A DNA stretch of 64,000 bases, taken from assembly GCA_016165875.1 (NCBI GenBank), contig JABBOT010000022.1, positions 5,108,345 to 5,172,344 on the forward strand. The letters are read 5' to 3'. The notes beneath the pieces were generated by a model. That model did not search any database. It saw only the letters and a program-made list of their open reading frames with translations, and was not told where the DNA came from. Position numbers and translations under genes: made by a program. Shown here in pieces: positions 26,901 to 33,720 of the stretch (positions are counted from its first letter, which is position 1; each line of letters opens with the position of its first letter). This DNA is from Acanthopleura granulata (Eukaryota > Mollusca > Polyplacophora > Chitonida > Chitonidae).

Positions 26901-27187
26901 GGTTGCTGTGAGTTCAGTTCAGTTCTGACAGATGGCTTCCTGTCTGGCCAATCATGGAAAGGTCTGCCAGCAACCTGTGGATGGTTGTGGGTTCCCCCGG
27001 GCTGTCCTTGACTACGGCGTAACACACCAGTCACATAAATAAATAAATATATTTGGAATTGTTGTCATCATACAGCTTTTCTGTTTTTGTGTTGTAGCTG
27101 AAGCCATTAATAGCTTCAGGACTCCCTGCCGAGGCGCAGACCTTCTTGCATAATTATCTCCAGGTGGCGCAGGTTAACCTAGCATGA
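2820..27187 (+). CDS. CSE1L: Exportin-2 (CSE1L/CAS), complete gene, 26 coding exons
   Basis: The product is the importin-beta family export receptor that, with RanGTP, carries importin-alpha back to the cytoplasm. Exons: 2820-2904, 3849-3994, 4610-4711, 5760-5905, 6465-6555, 7656-7763, 8536-8628, 9748-9915, 10398-10527, 11579-11644, 12275-12384, 12806-12898, 13432-13516, 13820-13881, 16023-16159, 16874-16977, 17890-17987, 19007-19157, 19629-19828, 20323-20420, 21123-21208, 21868-21949, 23653-23796, 24258-24355, 25848-25978, 27098-27187. They sum to 2904 nt (967 aa); every junction is GT-AG and keeps frame. From family knowledge, the importin-beta N-terminal domain lies at about residues 29-100, then the Cse1 HEAT-repeat region to about 525, then the CAS/CSE C-terminal domain. 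The start at 2820 has A at -3 and G at +4 and aligns with the family N-terminus. An in-frame ATG at 2787 would add 11 residues but has a weak context. No stop or frameshift is present, so the gene looks functional. Confidence 0.97.
3218..3475 (+). mobile_element. tRNA-derived SINE, family A
   Basis: The tRNA-like head has box A 'tggctgagttggttag' and box B 'gtgagttcaggtcc'. Then come the body 'gtatgtgggaaggtctgcca', tail 'gtgaaatattcttgagta' and AAAT repeats. It is nearly full length, in CSE1L intron 1. Confidence 0.85.
3849..3994 (+). CDS. CSE1L: CSE1L exon 2 (residues 29-77)
   Basis: Acceptor 'tgcacag', donor 'gtaagt'. It contains FLESVEANQNYPLLLL and FKNYVKRNWKV, the start of the importin-beta N-terminal domain that binds Ran. 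Confidence 0.97.
4610..4711 (+). CDS. CSE1L: CSE1L exon 3 (residues 78-111)
   Basis: Acceptor 'ttcaag' is weak, but it is the choice that gives exactly the family spacing. The exon runs from HEDSHDKV to LKSPEQVQKQ in 34 codons; the donor is 'gtaagt'. Confidence 0.9.
5361..5500 (+). mobile_element. MITE-like element, diverged copy
   Basis: Matches 36990-37120 over 'acccatgtatcaaa' and 'aaaactcaatacgaaat'. The terminal inverted repeats are decayed. CSE1L intron 3. Confidence 0.55.
5760..5905 (+). CDS. CSE1L: CSE1L exon 4 (residues 112-160)
   Basis: Acceptor 'tttcag', donor 'gtgagt'. LSDAISIIGKEDFPDKWPDL and NGVLRTAHSLFKR are near-invariant in the family. The Arg codon is split AG|G with exon 5. 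Confidence 0.97.
6465..6555 (+). CDS. CSE1L: CSE1L exon 5 (residues 160-190)
   Basis: YRHEFKSQELWTEIKFVLD continues directly from exon 4. The exon ends TTLFN|gtaagt. Confidence 0.96.
6830..7590. repeat. AT-rich tandem array, about 58-bp period, in CSE1L intron 5
   Basis: About 13 diverged copies of a unit with 'ttaaaataatgtgtaact' and 'gtatacttaat'. Copies vary in length. The array ends about 60 bp before exon 6. Confidence 0.8.
7656..7763 (+). CDS. CSE1L: CSE1L exon 6 (residues 191-226)
   Basis: 36 codons from ATMDLAKTHA to CKIFYSLNFQ, phase 0 at both ends, donor 'gtaaag'. Its acceptor follows the AT-rich intron 5 array by about 60 bp. Confidence 0.96.
8280..8455. repeat. 20-bp tandem repeat in CSE1L intron 7
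   Basis: About eight imperfect copies of 'tgcatgacctatctgtgctg'. Confidence 0.8.
8536..8628 (+). CDS. CSE1L: CSE1L exon 7 (residues 227-257)
   Basis: 31 codons beginning DLPEHFEDNMGMWM, ending HKILQTQ|gtaaga. Phase 0 at both ends. Confidence 0.95.
8740..8945 (+). mobile_element. Decayed SINE-like sequence
   Basis: Ends 'aaattcttgagtttagcgtt' then 'cagtcaatcaaat', resembling the SINE tail. The body matches neither family well. Intron 7. Confidence 0.4.
9748..9915 (+). CDS. CSE1L: CSE1L exon 8 (residues 258-313)
   Basis: 56 codons with DEEEAGLLEQVKSQICDN and YAQKYDEEF, ending VKYDL. The donor is 'gtcagt', so reading on past it would give an intron-coded tail. Confidence 0.97.
10398..10527 (+). 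CDS. CSE1L: CSE1L exon 9 (residues 314-357)
   Basis: LVSNAIQFLASVADRPSY, then SICEKVIVPNMQFR. It ends one base into a codon before 'gtagga'. Confidence 0.97.
10570..10830 (-). mobile_element. tRNA-derived SINE, family A
   Basis: Reverse-oriented near-full copy in CSE1L intron 9: it starts with TTTA repeats and 'caagaatatttcactt', and ends in the head near 'ctgctcggccac'. Confidence 0.85.
11380..12000 (+). repeat. Two SINE-tail-like fragments flanking exon 10
   Basis: About 11430-11550 has 'gttcttgggtgtggcgtt' and then AATC repeats. About 11880-12000 has 'cttcttgagtgtggcgat'. Similar tails recur at 12470-12510, 18820-18930, 48340-48440 and 60530-60600, without a clear head. Confidence 0.4.
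11579..11644 (+). CDS. CSE1L: CSE1L exon 10 (residues 357-379)
   Basis: Acceptor 'gatgtag'. ADEELFEDNPEEYIRRD ends IEGS before 'gtgaga'. This short exon lies just after a SINE-tail-like AATC repeat. Confidence 0.95.
12275..12384 (+). CDS. CSE1L: CSE1L exon 11 (residues 379-415)
   Basis: Preceded by a GTT microsatellite and 'ttacag'. DIDTRRRSACDLVHSLCK through QYVQALLQ; donor 'gtaatc'. Confidence 0.96.
12806..12898 (+). CDS. CSE1L: CSE1L exon 12 (residues 416-446)
   Basis: 31 codons from EFSKDPVSNWKSKD to SLAAKAQTQK, phase 0 at both ends, donor 'gtaagc'. Confidence 0.97.
13335..13402 (+). mobile_element. SINE family A body fragment
   Basis: 'cctctctggtcgtatgtgg' and 'gccagcagaaggttgtggg' match the family body. 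It lies just upstream of exon 13, without head or tail. Confidence 0.6.
13432..13516 (+). CDS. CSE1L: CSE1L exon 13 (residues 447-475)
   Basis: HGVTQSSSLVNVEEFY through LPHLQNPN, ending one base into a codon before 'gtgatt'. Confidence 0.95.
13820..13881 (+). CDS. CSE1L: CSE1L exon 14 (residues 475-495)
   Basis: VDDQPVLTADALKYLMVF then RNQ|gtcagg. The 78-bp satellite starts within about 40 bp of this donor. Confidence 0.95.
13920..15770. repeat. 78-bp satellite with 312-bp higher-order period, CSE1L intron 14
   Basis: About 23 copies, each with 'gccactcctagtatcttgtc' and a 'tgtgacgtaacccc' segment. A variant block with 'caattcggatgtgg' recurs with its 'gcca' at 14147, 14459 and 15083. Those spacings are 312 and 624 bp, that is 4 and 8 units. 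Confidence 0.92.
16023..16159 (+). CDS. CSE1L: CSE1L exon 15 (residues 496-541)
   Basis: LPKEVICQSIPHLVRIL, VVHTYAAHTIERIF, then TIKTPQGGAA split before 'gtaagt'. It spans the change from the Cse1 region to the C-terminal domain. Confidence 0.96.
16527..16620. repeat. 11-bp tandem repeat in CSE1L intron 15
   Basis: About eight copies of 'gtgggcctgct' with two variants. Confidence 0.85.
16610..16740 (+). mobile_element. SINE family A fragment
   Basis: Contains 'gtggagtccagctcatg', 'gtctgccagcaacctgcgg' and a short AATAAAATAAAA end, with a degraded head after the 11-bp repeat. Confidence 0.6.
16874..16977 (+). CDS. CSE1L: CSE1L exon 16 (residues 541-576)
   Basis: ITVTDVQASVHDLMVNLFG then GSGENEYIMK, with donor 'gtaggt' at 16978. 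The last 70 nt of this exon are copied four more times in the following intron. Confidence 0.95.
16978..17580. repeat. CSE1L: 126-bp tandem duplication of the exon 16 end plus intron, four extra copies
   Basis: The donor 'gtaggt' recurs at 16978, 17104, 17230, 17356 and 17482, exactly 126 bp apart. Each copy keeps 70 nt of exon 16 and a TGACGTCA-cag sequence that could act as a weak acceptor. A partial fifth copy follows at about 17530. Confidence 0.92.
17890..17987 (+). CDS. CSE1L: CSE1L exon 17 (residues 576-608)
   Basis: AIMRSLSMMQEHIIPMVDE through LTQKLQDVSK; donor 'gttagg'. It joins in frame only to the real exon 16 donor phase (one base carried over). Confidence 0.96.
18292..18540 (+). 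mobile_element. Diverged SINE family A copy
   Basis: The head (18296 on) and body are recognisable but mutated ('taaggcctgccaggcacc'), and the copy ends in AAAT repeats. It is in CSE1L intron 17. Confidence 0.7.
19007..19157 (+). CDS. CSE1L: CSE1L exon 18 (residues 609-659)
   Basis: NPSKPHFNHYLFESLCI is a family signature stretch. The exon ends ILKLDVQ plus one base before 'gtatga'. Confidence 0.97.
19629..19828 (+). CDS. CSE1L: CSE1L exon 19 (residues 659-725)
   Basis: The longest coding exon, 200 nt: EFLPYVFQILSILIELHQG, then NPVLWERPGNIPPLVRLLQA. Donor 'gtaagt'. Confidence 0.97.
20323..20420 (+). CDS. CSE1L: CSE1L exon 20 (residues 726-758)
   Basis: KGILGVFQKLIASKTHDH then GFYLLNSIIEFVP, two bases into the next codon at 'gtaagt'. 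Confidence 0.97.
20893..21008 (+). mobile_element. SINE family A, truncated at both ends
   Basis: Keeps 'gtgggaaggtccacca' through 'gtgaaatattcttgggta', in CSE1L intron 20, about 110 bp before exon 21. Confidence 0.7.
21123..21208 (+). CDS. CSE1L: CSE1L exon 21 (residues 758-787)
   Basis: SVVSEYLKQIFVLLFQRLQ then SSKTTKFIK, with donor 'gtaagt'. The phrase KTTKFIK is near-invariant in the family. Confidence 0.97.
21868..21949 (+). CDS. CSE1L: CSE1L exon 22 (residues 787-814)
   Basis: LLVFFSLYAIKFGPGSLVE then TIDAIQAK, split before 'gtaagt'. Confidence 0.95.
22060..22300. repeat. Dispersed repeat, copy in CSE1L intron 22
   Basis: Matches 42490-42720 in the same orientation over 'aatattttgaaacattct' and 'gggtgtagagaaataat'. 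Unknown class. Confidence 0.7.
22867..23370. repeat. 42-bp tandem repeat in CSE1L intron 22
   Basis: About 12 highly similar copies of a unit containing 'ggtgataggagtgaggatta'. The period is a multiple of three, so one plus frame stays open (14-residue repeat LGDRSEDYFSIHES, 22915-23391). No splice sites or homology support translation. Confidence 0.9.
23653..23796 (+). CDS. CSE1L: CSE1L exon 23 (residues 814-862)
   Basis: MFGMVVEKLYLADLQRVSG, then VEKKICAVGVTKIL, ending YESLW split TG|G. A degraded echo of its end ('gtgaccaaaatagtgac', 23829 on) follows in the intron. Confidence 0.96.
24258..24355 (+). CDS. CSE1L: CSE1L exon 24 (residues 862-895)
   Basis: IQLLQALIKLFELPEDETV, then the acidic HFIEIEDTP, with donor 'gtatgt' at 24356. 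The 3' 60 or so nt plus intron start are the founder of the 93-bp array downstream. Reading past this donor hits TGA within three codons, so this donor must be used. Confidence 0.95.
24356..25720. repeat. CSE1L: 93-bp tandem array derived from exon 24 and its donor
   Basis: About 15 copies after the true exon, each with 'gagttacctgaggatgagac', an acidic-coding stretch and 'accaggtatgt'. Donor copies at 24522, 24615, 24708 and 24801 are exactly 93 bp apart. Several copies are shortened. The last two (25551 on and 25645 on) are the most diverged. Confidence 0.92.
25848..25978 (+). CDS. CSE1L: CSE1L exon 25 (residues 895-938)
   Basis: GYQTAYSQLAFAGKKVYDPV through LEKFSATCPGK, donor 'gtaaga'. 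It follows the array after about 130 bp of unique sequence, with acceptor 'tttcag'. Confidence 0.97.
26552..26755 (+). mobile_element. SINE family A, 5'-truncated
   Basis: Starts at box B ('gtgaattcaagtccag') and runs to the AAAT tail, in CSE1L intron 25. Confidence 0.85.
26837..27050 (+). mobile_element. SINE family A
   Basis: Full tRNA-like head ('tggctcagtcggttaat'), shortened body and AAAT tail. It ends about 48 bp before exon 26, close to the likely branch point region. Confidence 0.85.
27098..27187 (+). CDS. CSE1L: CSE1L exon 26 (residues 939-967 and stop)
   Basis: LKPLIASGLPAEAQTFL through VAQVNLA and TGA at 27185. It is slightly shorter than, but alignable to, the family C-terminus. 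Confidence 0.95.
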   Translation: MKPLIASGLPAEAQTFLHNYLQVAQVNLA

Positions 27188-27530
27188 GTGGAGGAAACTA
27201 TGGTGGGGAGGTAACTCCTCTCTCTGGAGTGAGTCGGGCCTGGCTCCAGCTTGCCATCAGGTTCTTGGATTTGGAGGACATGGTGCATTAAAGGCTATCA
27301 GAGTTATTGGCCCCGAAGCAGAATTCTTCAGTGTTGTAACACAAAACAGCCGAACAAAAGACCGTGCGATTTTAAGACTCCTGTTTTTTCTGCCCACATC
27401 TTGTGCTAAAATTCAGACGGAAAAGGTCCATAATGGGAGTTTTACGAGCCTTCTATTGCCCTACAGCTGTGTTTTTCATGCTTACAAGAAGTTCACAAAA
27501 GAAAGGCCAAATAAAATTCTGTAAATAGAT
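27188..27530 (+). other. CSE1L: CSE1L 3' UTR with polyadenylation signal
   Basis: Non-coding sequence after the stop, with an AATAAA at 27510-27515. Cleavage is expected 10-30 nt later. No repeat was recognised in it. Confidence 0.75.
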
Positions 27531-28115
27531 AATGGGAAAAAAAATTATGGGAATTAAGTTTCATGTAATTTGTGCTTTAGTTGTTGTCCAGATAGACGCT
27601 GAATTGTATCAGTGGTTTGACCGTGTTGTGTTTGTCTCATAGTGGTGCTGTTTTGTGGATAAAGCGTGAAGACAGGCAGGTGTACATACATACAAAATTG
27701 TTTTTTGTGCTTTGTCAGTTGAGAAAAAAGCTCCACATCCTGAGTGGTCAAGTGTCCAGTAAAGTTCTGGATCAGGGAAAGTTCCAGATACAAACAACAA
27801 CACGTTAATTTACACTCGGTTGTGATTGGCTTACTTTGCCACTTGACTTACGCCGAGATGTCGTCCTGCTGTCGTAAGTAAACAGTCAAAGGTAAAGAAA
27901 ATTGCAGTCATAGAAGATTAGATTTGTGCTCTGTTCATTTGGAGGAAAATCAAAGTTCACCCACATCATGTGTACTTTGTTGTTTTATGCGGAACTTTTT
28001 CTCAGATCTGCGTCTAGCGCACTCACTGGATGCTCAGGTGGTAATGCAAGACCAATGAGGTTCTGTTAGACTGCCCTTCGGTTACCGTAGACAAATGGTG
28101 TCAGGTACTTTCTGG
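27531..28115. other. Intergenic, nothing recognised
   Basis: Short frames only, no repeat match within the window. Confidence 0.5.
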
Positions 28116-28330
28116 AATACGTGAAGTCATTTCCCCCGGCGACTGCTGGCCAGGTTTCCTCAGAACCCGAGGGTTGTACAGGCATGCTGTACAATACGTG
28201 AAGTCATTCCCCCCCGCGACTGCTGGCCAGGTTTCCTCAGAACCCGAGGGTTGTATAGGCATGCTGTACAATACGTGAAGTCATTCCCCCCGGCGACTGC
28301 TGGCCAGGTTTCCTCAGAACCCGAGGCATG
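28116..28330. repeat. 77-bp tandem repeat, three copies
   Basis: 'aatacgtgaagtcatt' recurs at 28116, 28193 and 28270. Copies are nearly identical and GC-rich compared with their flanks. Confidence 0.9.
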
Positions 28331-28409
28331 CTGCTTCACAAAACTCAACAAGTGGCGTATTTCCCATAACTTTTTGAGAAAGTACGTCCTCTATGTTAGA
28401 GCCTCACGA

Positions 28410-28755
28410 ATGAATGAATGCTTATTGTTTAACGCCCTACTCAAGAATATTTCACTTATACGAAGGCGGTGTCTCCTTGGTGCAGGACGGATTTCCACCG
28501 TATCTTTTATCTGGTGCTGCCTCACCGAGACGACCTGCCGAAGACACCCAACAAGCCCCCTCACCCAGTCACATTATACTGACACTGGGCCGACCAGTCC
28601 ACCCTCTATCCTCTTATTGCTGAGCGCCTAGCGAGGAAGCAGAATGTACCATTTTTTTTAAAGTCTTTGGTATGACCCGACCCAGGTTTGAACCCAGATC
28701 TCCCCGTCCGAAAGCGGACGCCCAACCAACTGCGCTATCTGGGCGGGTCTAGAGC
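28410..28755 (-). mobile_element. tRNA-derived SINE, family B
   Basis: On the minus strand, the head has 'agcgcagttggttggg' (box A) and 'ggttcaaacctgg' (box B), then 'gtcataccaaagacttt'. The body is unlike family A, but the 3' tail 'aaatattcttgagta' is shared. Confidence 0.85.
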
Positions 28756-29519
28756 CTCACGAAGAGATGATAAAAAGTTACACATATGTATATGGATTCA
28801 CTGATTGGTCCTCCAGAAAGTCTTTATGTGGTGACACTTGATCTGCTTTTTTTAGATCACAGTTCATGTTAAACTTGTAGCACTGCATCTCCAAAACTGA
28901 TGAGCCATTCTTTTTTCAGTGACTTCATGTATGACATCAGGAATTGGTGCGCTTGGTAACTGCATTTCACAATGAACATCTGAGGAGGTATTTCATAGTA
29001 TGTGGGAATTAGTTTCTGTTGGCTTGTATTTTGTTGTTCAATGCCACACAGGAATAATTTTGTTTATACAGTAGCAGTCAGGCATATGAGTGGAGCATAT
29101 GAGTGGCCGAACGAAACCATTTCCCTTCATTAGGTGCATGAGAAACCTCCTGCCTCGAGCTACACCTGAAACAGCACGAGCTAGGTTCAAAGACATGACC
29201 AGCTTGGTCGCTAACTTTAACTGTCGCAACTAGCCAGTGCTTAAACAGAGCATTTTGCTCGAGGACTAGAGAAGTGTGTAGAGAAGCACTAAATCAAAAT
29301 GAATGAAATTTTATAATCTCATTGCTGGTTTCCCTGAGCAGTTAACATGAAAATGATAGGACTTCCTGATTTTCTGAGGTCAAGGTTCATATTTTGAATG
29401 TTAACAATATCTCCCTGAAATTACTGACCCAAGCCAAGGCAGGAAATCTACACACATGTATGGGTATATGGACTCACTGGTGTGGCCATATTCAACGTCA
29501 AAGACACAGCTGTTTGAAA
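28756..29519. other. Intergenic, nothing recognised
   Basis: It separates the two convergent genes, CSE1L and OST4. No exon-like sequence is visible on either strand. Confidence 0.5.
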
Positions 29520-29645
29520 GGTACTCAGTAACTCCCATACGGCCAGAGAGGAAGCCAGCACAAGCTGGACTTGAACTCACGGCGACTGCATTGGCTTGCA
29601 CCTGGGTCATTGCACTATCTAAATGCACTTACCAACTCAGCTGAT
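29520..29645 (-). mobile_element. SINE family A head and body fragment
   Basis: Reverse-oriented: 'cccatacggccagagagg', 'tggacttgaactcac' (box B complement) and 'ttaccaactcagct' (box A complement). The tail is missing. Confidence 0.75.
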
Positions 29646-29849
29646 GGTTGAAATTCCAGAAATAGGCACGCAGGGGAAGCTCAAGAGAGTAGTTAAGATG
29701 ATTGTCATTCAACCCCTAGGTGACCACAAGATACGATTTCAATCCAGGCTTTGGACAGTGGATTTGTGGGCAAATCATTCATTTAAACTACAACAAAATA
29801 ACATGGTATTTTGCTAGCCATAGACACAACCAAGTCCATAAGGTGTGGT

Positions 29850-30796
29850 GTAAATGATTCATTTATTTACATGATAAACTATTATGAAAACATGATAGTT
29901 GTTAAGACATGACGCTGTACAGAAGTCCAGTCTAACCACAGTGGAGTTCACTGAGCCTCTGCCACTCTGGTGTTGCCATTTATAGTCCGCTTGTTATCAT
30001 CGGAAATGGTGGCTGTTGTAATAGCAACACGGGCATAACACCATGGTCCAGCCTGGGAAAAGAAAGACAGGATTAGCACAATGGAGGTTTTGGCACTATG
30101 GTCATTTCACTGTACATATAATTTTAGGATTACAGTAAATGGCTTAACATTTAACCCCAAATGGTACATTTTTAGAGGCAAATAAAAGACGTAAACTATG
30201 ACTTTCGCTGTTGAAACACTGAAAAAAAAAATTACTCAATTCCTAGCTTTCACACAAGCCTCAAAACATCGAAGAATCACAGCAGAATCAGGCCACATGT
30301 GCAAGTCTTTTCACTTTGTGGTCATGGTTATGACAAGGTAAAAAGCCAGCGCTGTGCAAAACATTGCACACTTGGGCAAGGTACCAGTCAAACCTGCCGA
30401 TGTAAGTCAACACCTGAGCCAATGAGAGGAAGCAAGCATGTGTCCTGACAGGTCATGTCATGTACAAGTGCTACTCATCTGACGTAAATTAGCACATTTT
30501 CCAACCAGAGCTAGTGTAAACCACAATCTTATTGGCTGACAGCCACAGGGTAAACCACAATCTTATTGGCTGACAGCCAGAGTGATCTGAATTGATACTC
30601 TCCGAACATCTTAACTCCTACAGGTTTTGATTAACACTTCAGTCTGGACTGGCAGACAATCTCACCTGGTATAGAAGTTCTCTACTCTATTCTCTTTGGG
30701 TTATTTACAGAGATGTAGTGATACAACACCACCAGCAAAAACAAGCTCACACCCAAAGCGTTGGCAAATATGGCTAACTGCACATCTGTCACCATC
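29850..30796 (-). CDS. OST4: OST4 gene, exons visible: coding exon 30666-30796 and 3' UTR exon about 29850-30052
   Basis: The coding sequence is 30795 down to 30682 (38 codons including TAG), wholly in one exon. The 37-residue product starts [19 protein letters not shown] and ends NNPKRIE. OST4 is the tiny single-pass subunit of the ER oligosaccharyltransferase that stabilises the catalytic STT3 subunit. Residues about 5-27 form the membrane helix. Length and sequence match the known family (human 37 aa). Acceptor 'ttgcag' lies one base before ATG. Donor 'ccag|gtgag' lies 16 nt after the stop (30665/30664), and acceptor 'ttcccag' starts the last exon at 30052. Because the junction is under 50 nt from the stop, nonsense-mediated decay is not expected. 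AATAAA on the minus strand lies near 29862-29868. The 5' UTR exon is not certain; see the candidate near 31945-32060. Confidence 0.92.
30505..30585. repeat. Short tandem duplication in the OST4 3' UTR intron
   Basis: 'gtaaaccacaatcttattgg' occurs twice, about 37 bp apart. Confidence 0.8.
30682..30795 (-). CDS. OST4: OST4 coding sequence, 37 aa
   Basis: A complete short ORF below usual length cut-offs. It is a single hydrophobic segment ([19 protein letters not shown]) followed by a short polar tail, as in all OST4 proteins. The topology is known from the family: N-terminus in the lumen, tail in the cytosol. Confidence 0.95.
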   Translation of the reverse strand: MVTDVQLAIFANALGVSLFLLVVLYHYISVNNPKRIE

Positions 30797-30907
30797 CTGC
30801 AAATACAAATACAAACATAAGCATTACACCAATTAACATGTTAGTATAAAGAGGTGACGTAACTCTGGGAATTAGCAGTGACATTCTGATACAGCGACAA
30901 TACTTAT

Positions 30908-31172
30908 GCTTATTTATTTATTTGGTGTTTTACAATGCATTCAAGACACTTGACTTAGACAGCGGCGGCCAACATTATTGAGGGAGGAAACTGGTCGGAG
31001 CCCGAGGGAAACCCACAACCATCCGCATGTTGCTAACGGAGCATCCCAAGATCACCCGGGGAGGAAGGCAGCATGAACTGGACTTGAACTAACAGTGACT
31101 ACATTGGTGAGAGGATCCTATGTCATTGCCCTGTGCTAGCGCGCTTAACACCTCAGTCACAGAGGCCCCTAT
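30908..31172 (-). mobile_element. SINE family A
   Basis: Near-full reverse copy, from TTTA repeats to a head ending 'tcagtcacagaggcccc'. It lies just upstream of the OST4 coding exon, inside its likely 5' intron. Confidence 0.85.
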
Positions 31173-31944
31173 TTAGGCTTAACATACATGCATAAATATT
31201 ACAGTTATATTTGATTTATTGTTGACTTATTTGTGTCTATTTTATTTCACTATTATTTTAAAATCATACTCAACAATTTTTCACCCATACACTGCAGGTC
31301 AGGGTGGAAGAAGTCAGAGTGCTGAGCATATATCACCGATCTTCAGCAAGTTACTAATGAACTTTCCCGCAAGTTTCCTACAGATATGGACATCCTACTG
31401 GCTGAAGACGTAGTTTTCAACAAACATTTGACTGTGCCAACAGTCACACACTTGACTGTTTATATCATGTTTTTTCTTGGATAATCCACGTGACTGGGGT
31501 CAAAGCAATACCGAGTTCAAAACTACGACGGGAAGGGGGTGGGGTGTAGTACAGAAAATCCTCTATTCATAATTTTGCTGTGATGTCATAGCAGCTCTGA
31601 GCTAATCAAGACCACTGTCTGCGGTCATGTGACTAGTCTACTGGAGGTGGAAACAAAGCAAATATAACCCAGGCAAGACACACTTCAATAAGATTTTGCC
31701 ATAAAAATATGAAAAATAAACCTTTTAGGCAAGAAATTTCTTTGAAAAAGTAATGAGAATTTGTCCTTCAAATATGACAGTTTCAGTGACCTGTAGCTCA
31801 ACACTCTGAATTTGAACTGAACAAATTGTTTCAAGTTGCTTTGGTTAAATGCTAAAAAAATCTGTTCTATGCAGAATTTCACTTGCTGTCTTTTCCATTG
31901 CTCGATGGTTCAAAGGAAAATGCACTCGATGAAATGACTGACCA

Positions 31945-32060
31945 TTGTAGAGAGACAGCGATCGGTGTATCATAGCTGTCTTGCTTTTAGGAAGCGGAAG
32001 TCTAGACGCAACAGGACATGACCAAGTCATTAAGATTGTAACGGCGATTGCAGTGGACTG
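31945..32060 (-). promoter_or_regulatory. OST4: Candidate OST4 5' UTR exon and promoter
   Basis: On the minus strand, 'acaatg|gtcagt' near 31940 could be a donor joining to the acceptor just before the OST4 ATG. The plus strand carries an ETS-like 'ggaagcggaag' at about 31991. A YY1-like 'caatatggctgg' falls in the adjacent 130-bp duplication. Such motifs are typical of TATA-less housekeeping promoters. No transcript evidence is available; this is inference. Confidence 0.3.
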
Positions 32061-32315
32061 GCATCCACAATATGGCTGGCTGGAGGGTCCAAGACGAAGG
32101 TAAGACCACCGTGTTTGTATATTCTTGTTTCTGTGGGTCTGAACTGTCATTACATACTTGCTATACGTATAGAGAACGCAGCAAGGACTGACATCCACAA
32201 TATGGCTGGCTGGAGGGTCCAAGACGAAGGTAAGACCACCGTGTTTGTATATTCTTGTTTCTGTGGGTCTGAACTGTCATTACATACTTGCTATACGTAT
32301 AGAGAACGCAGCAAG
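32056..32315. repeat. 130-bp tandem duplication, two near-identical copies
   Basis: Copies 32056-32185 and 32186-32315 differ at only a few bases. Each contains 'caatatggctggctgg' and, on the plus strand, 'gacgaag|gtaaga', which looks like a short ATG-containing exon end with a donor (MAGWRVQDE). It may be a first exon or just promoter DNA of OST4. Near-identity implies a recent duplication. Confidence 0.85.
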
Positions 32316-32508
32316 AACTCTGGATTTTACAGCTGTAGCTCCTTGTAGCTCTGTGCAGTTAACATAATGGGTACAAGAGCTTCAGAGCTACCTCGAGCTG
32401 TCAGTGTATAAGTAAGCATATACAGACATAGTCCAAGATTCCTCTGACATTGGGATTTGGATTAGAAATGATGCTATTGCTTAAATACTCATGTCAGAGA
32501 GCCTCAAA

Positions 32509-33720
32509 TGTGAGAGACGTGGTGACCAACGGCAACCTAAATAAGCACTCCACATACCTCTAGCTGGTTAAGTCCTCCTAGTAACATCACCCCTTCCCAT
32601 CGCCACACAAGTTTGTAAGGGTATTCGAGTATCATTTATAAGGAGAAAGCATGCAGGCTGTGTTGTACTGACATGTTTTGAAGATGGTCGCCATACAAGT
32701 AAACCGGTAAATGCAATTTTAGGAATGTGCCCATGAGCAGACGTATGTAATATTTCTTGCAACATATTTTTTTCTTTTTTTTTGGTTTTACTCTACTGAG
32801 TTATTTTTACAACGCACTTTTGAAGTCTTTTTAGTTCTTTTATTCACAGTTGTCTTGAAGAAAGAAAGTCAGCTGTGAATTGTGTAGTCCAGGAGTTCGA
32901 CTGTTGGTGACGATTCATCAGTTCACATGCATGACCCACTTAAACAACGTGGGAAATGGTGGATGTCTCAAAACGAATGACAGCAGCGTAACTTGGAAGG
33001 TTTTTCGCGAGAAACGAAACTTTATTGTATTATGTGTGGTGATAGAAATGAGAAAGGGAAAGGTTGTGACAAGGATTTGGCTAACCAAGTAATCACACAG
33101 TCTTTCCACAGCGCCACATTGCCATGTAGTGTCCCATTGGACAAAAATGGCACAATCTTGGCCACCCACCATCCGGCTTTCACCCGACACCAGGGTTCGC
33201 CATGTTTGATGGAGCCAAGCATCTCGATCTGGGGCTCCTTAAATTTTATCCTAGGCACTTTTGCTCAGCTATGTCATCAACCTTCACAGCCGAAGTTGCA
33301 AACAAATGTGAAATACTTCTGGTGTTAAAGAGGATCAAATGTCGCCATCACCAAGATATTGCTCCAAAGAATGAACAACTTGCTAAAACAGAGTGTACAT
33401 CCTAGAGTTGTACCTATAATGCTTTGCATCATGGTGCCTTCGTGCGTTACTTTGGTCTAGGTGGAGTTAGCTTCAGCTTATTATGATTTAGCAGTGGCCA
33501 TTAGCCGTCGGAAATTGCAGCGGCCACACACTGGAATATATGCGTGTGTGGCCCAGCTGAGAGGTAAGAGCCATAGTTGTCACCCGTTTTGGGATGCAAA
33601 CGTCAGTCAGAAAGGACTTATGACAGGGCGTAAGCTCTAGCGTTGCTTCCCTCTGTGGCTATGATACCCTGTCAGTCCAGCATATAAAATAATGATTGAA
33701 TAGCAACTTGGTGCTGCCCT
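32509..33720. mobile_element. Fold-back DNA element, copy 2 (rearranged)
   Basis: 32546-32930 matches 40-415 of copy 1 in the same order. 32931-33075 matches about 1040-1180, and 33546-33710 matches the inner right arm at 860-1020. The inner left arm and outer right arm are missing, and about 33100-33540 is sequence not found in copy 1. It separates OST4 from the exon at 34395. Confidence 0.8.

Noticed and set aside
28700..28750. A functional tRNA gene
   Set aside because: Box A and B motifs are present, but the acceptor stem is not formed and the sequence continues into a SINE body.
33022..33328. Coding gene inside fold-back copy 2
   Set aside because: Overlapping frames on both strands, none with domain motifs or splice sites. 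Copy 1 does not preserve them.
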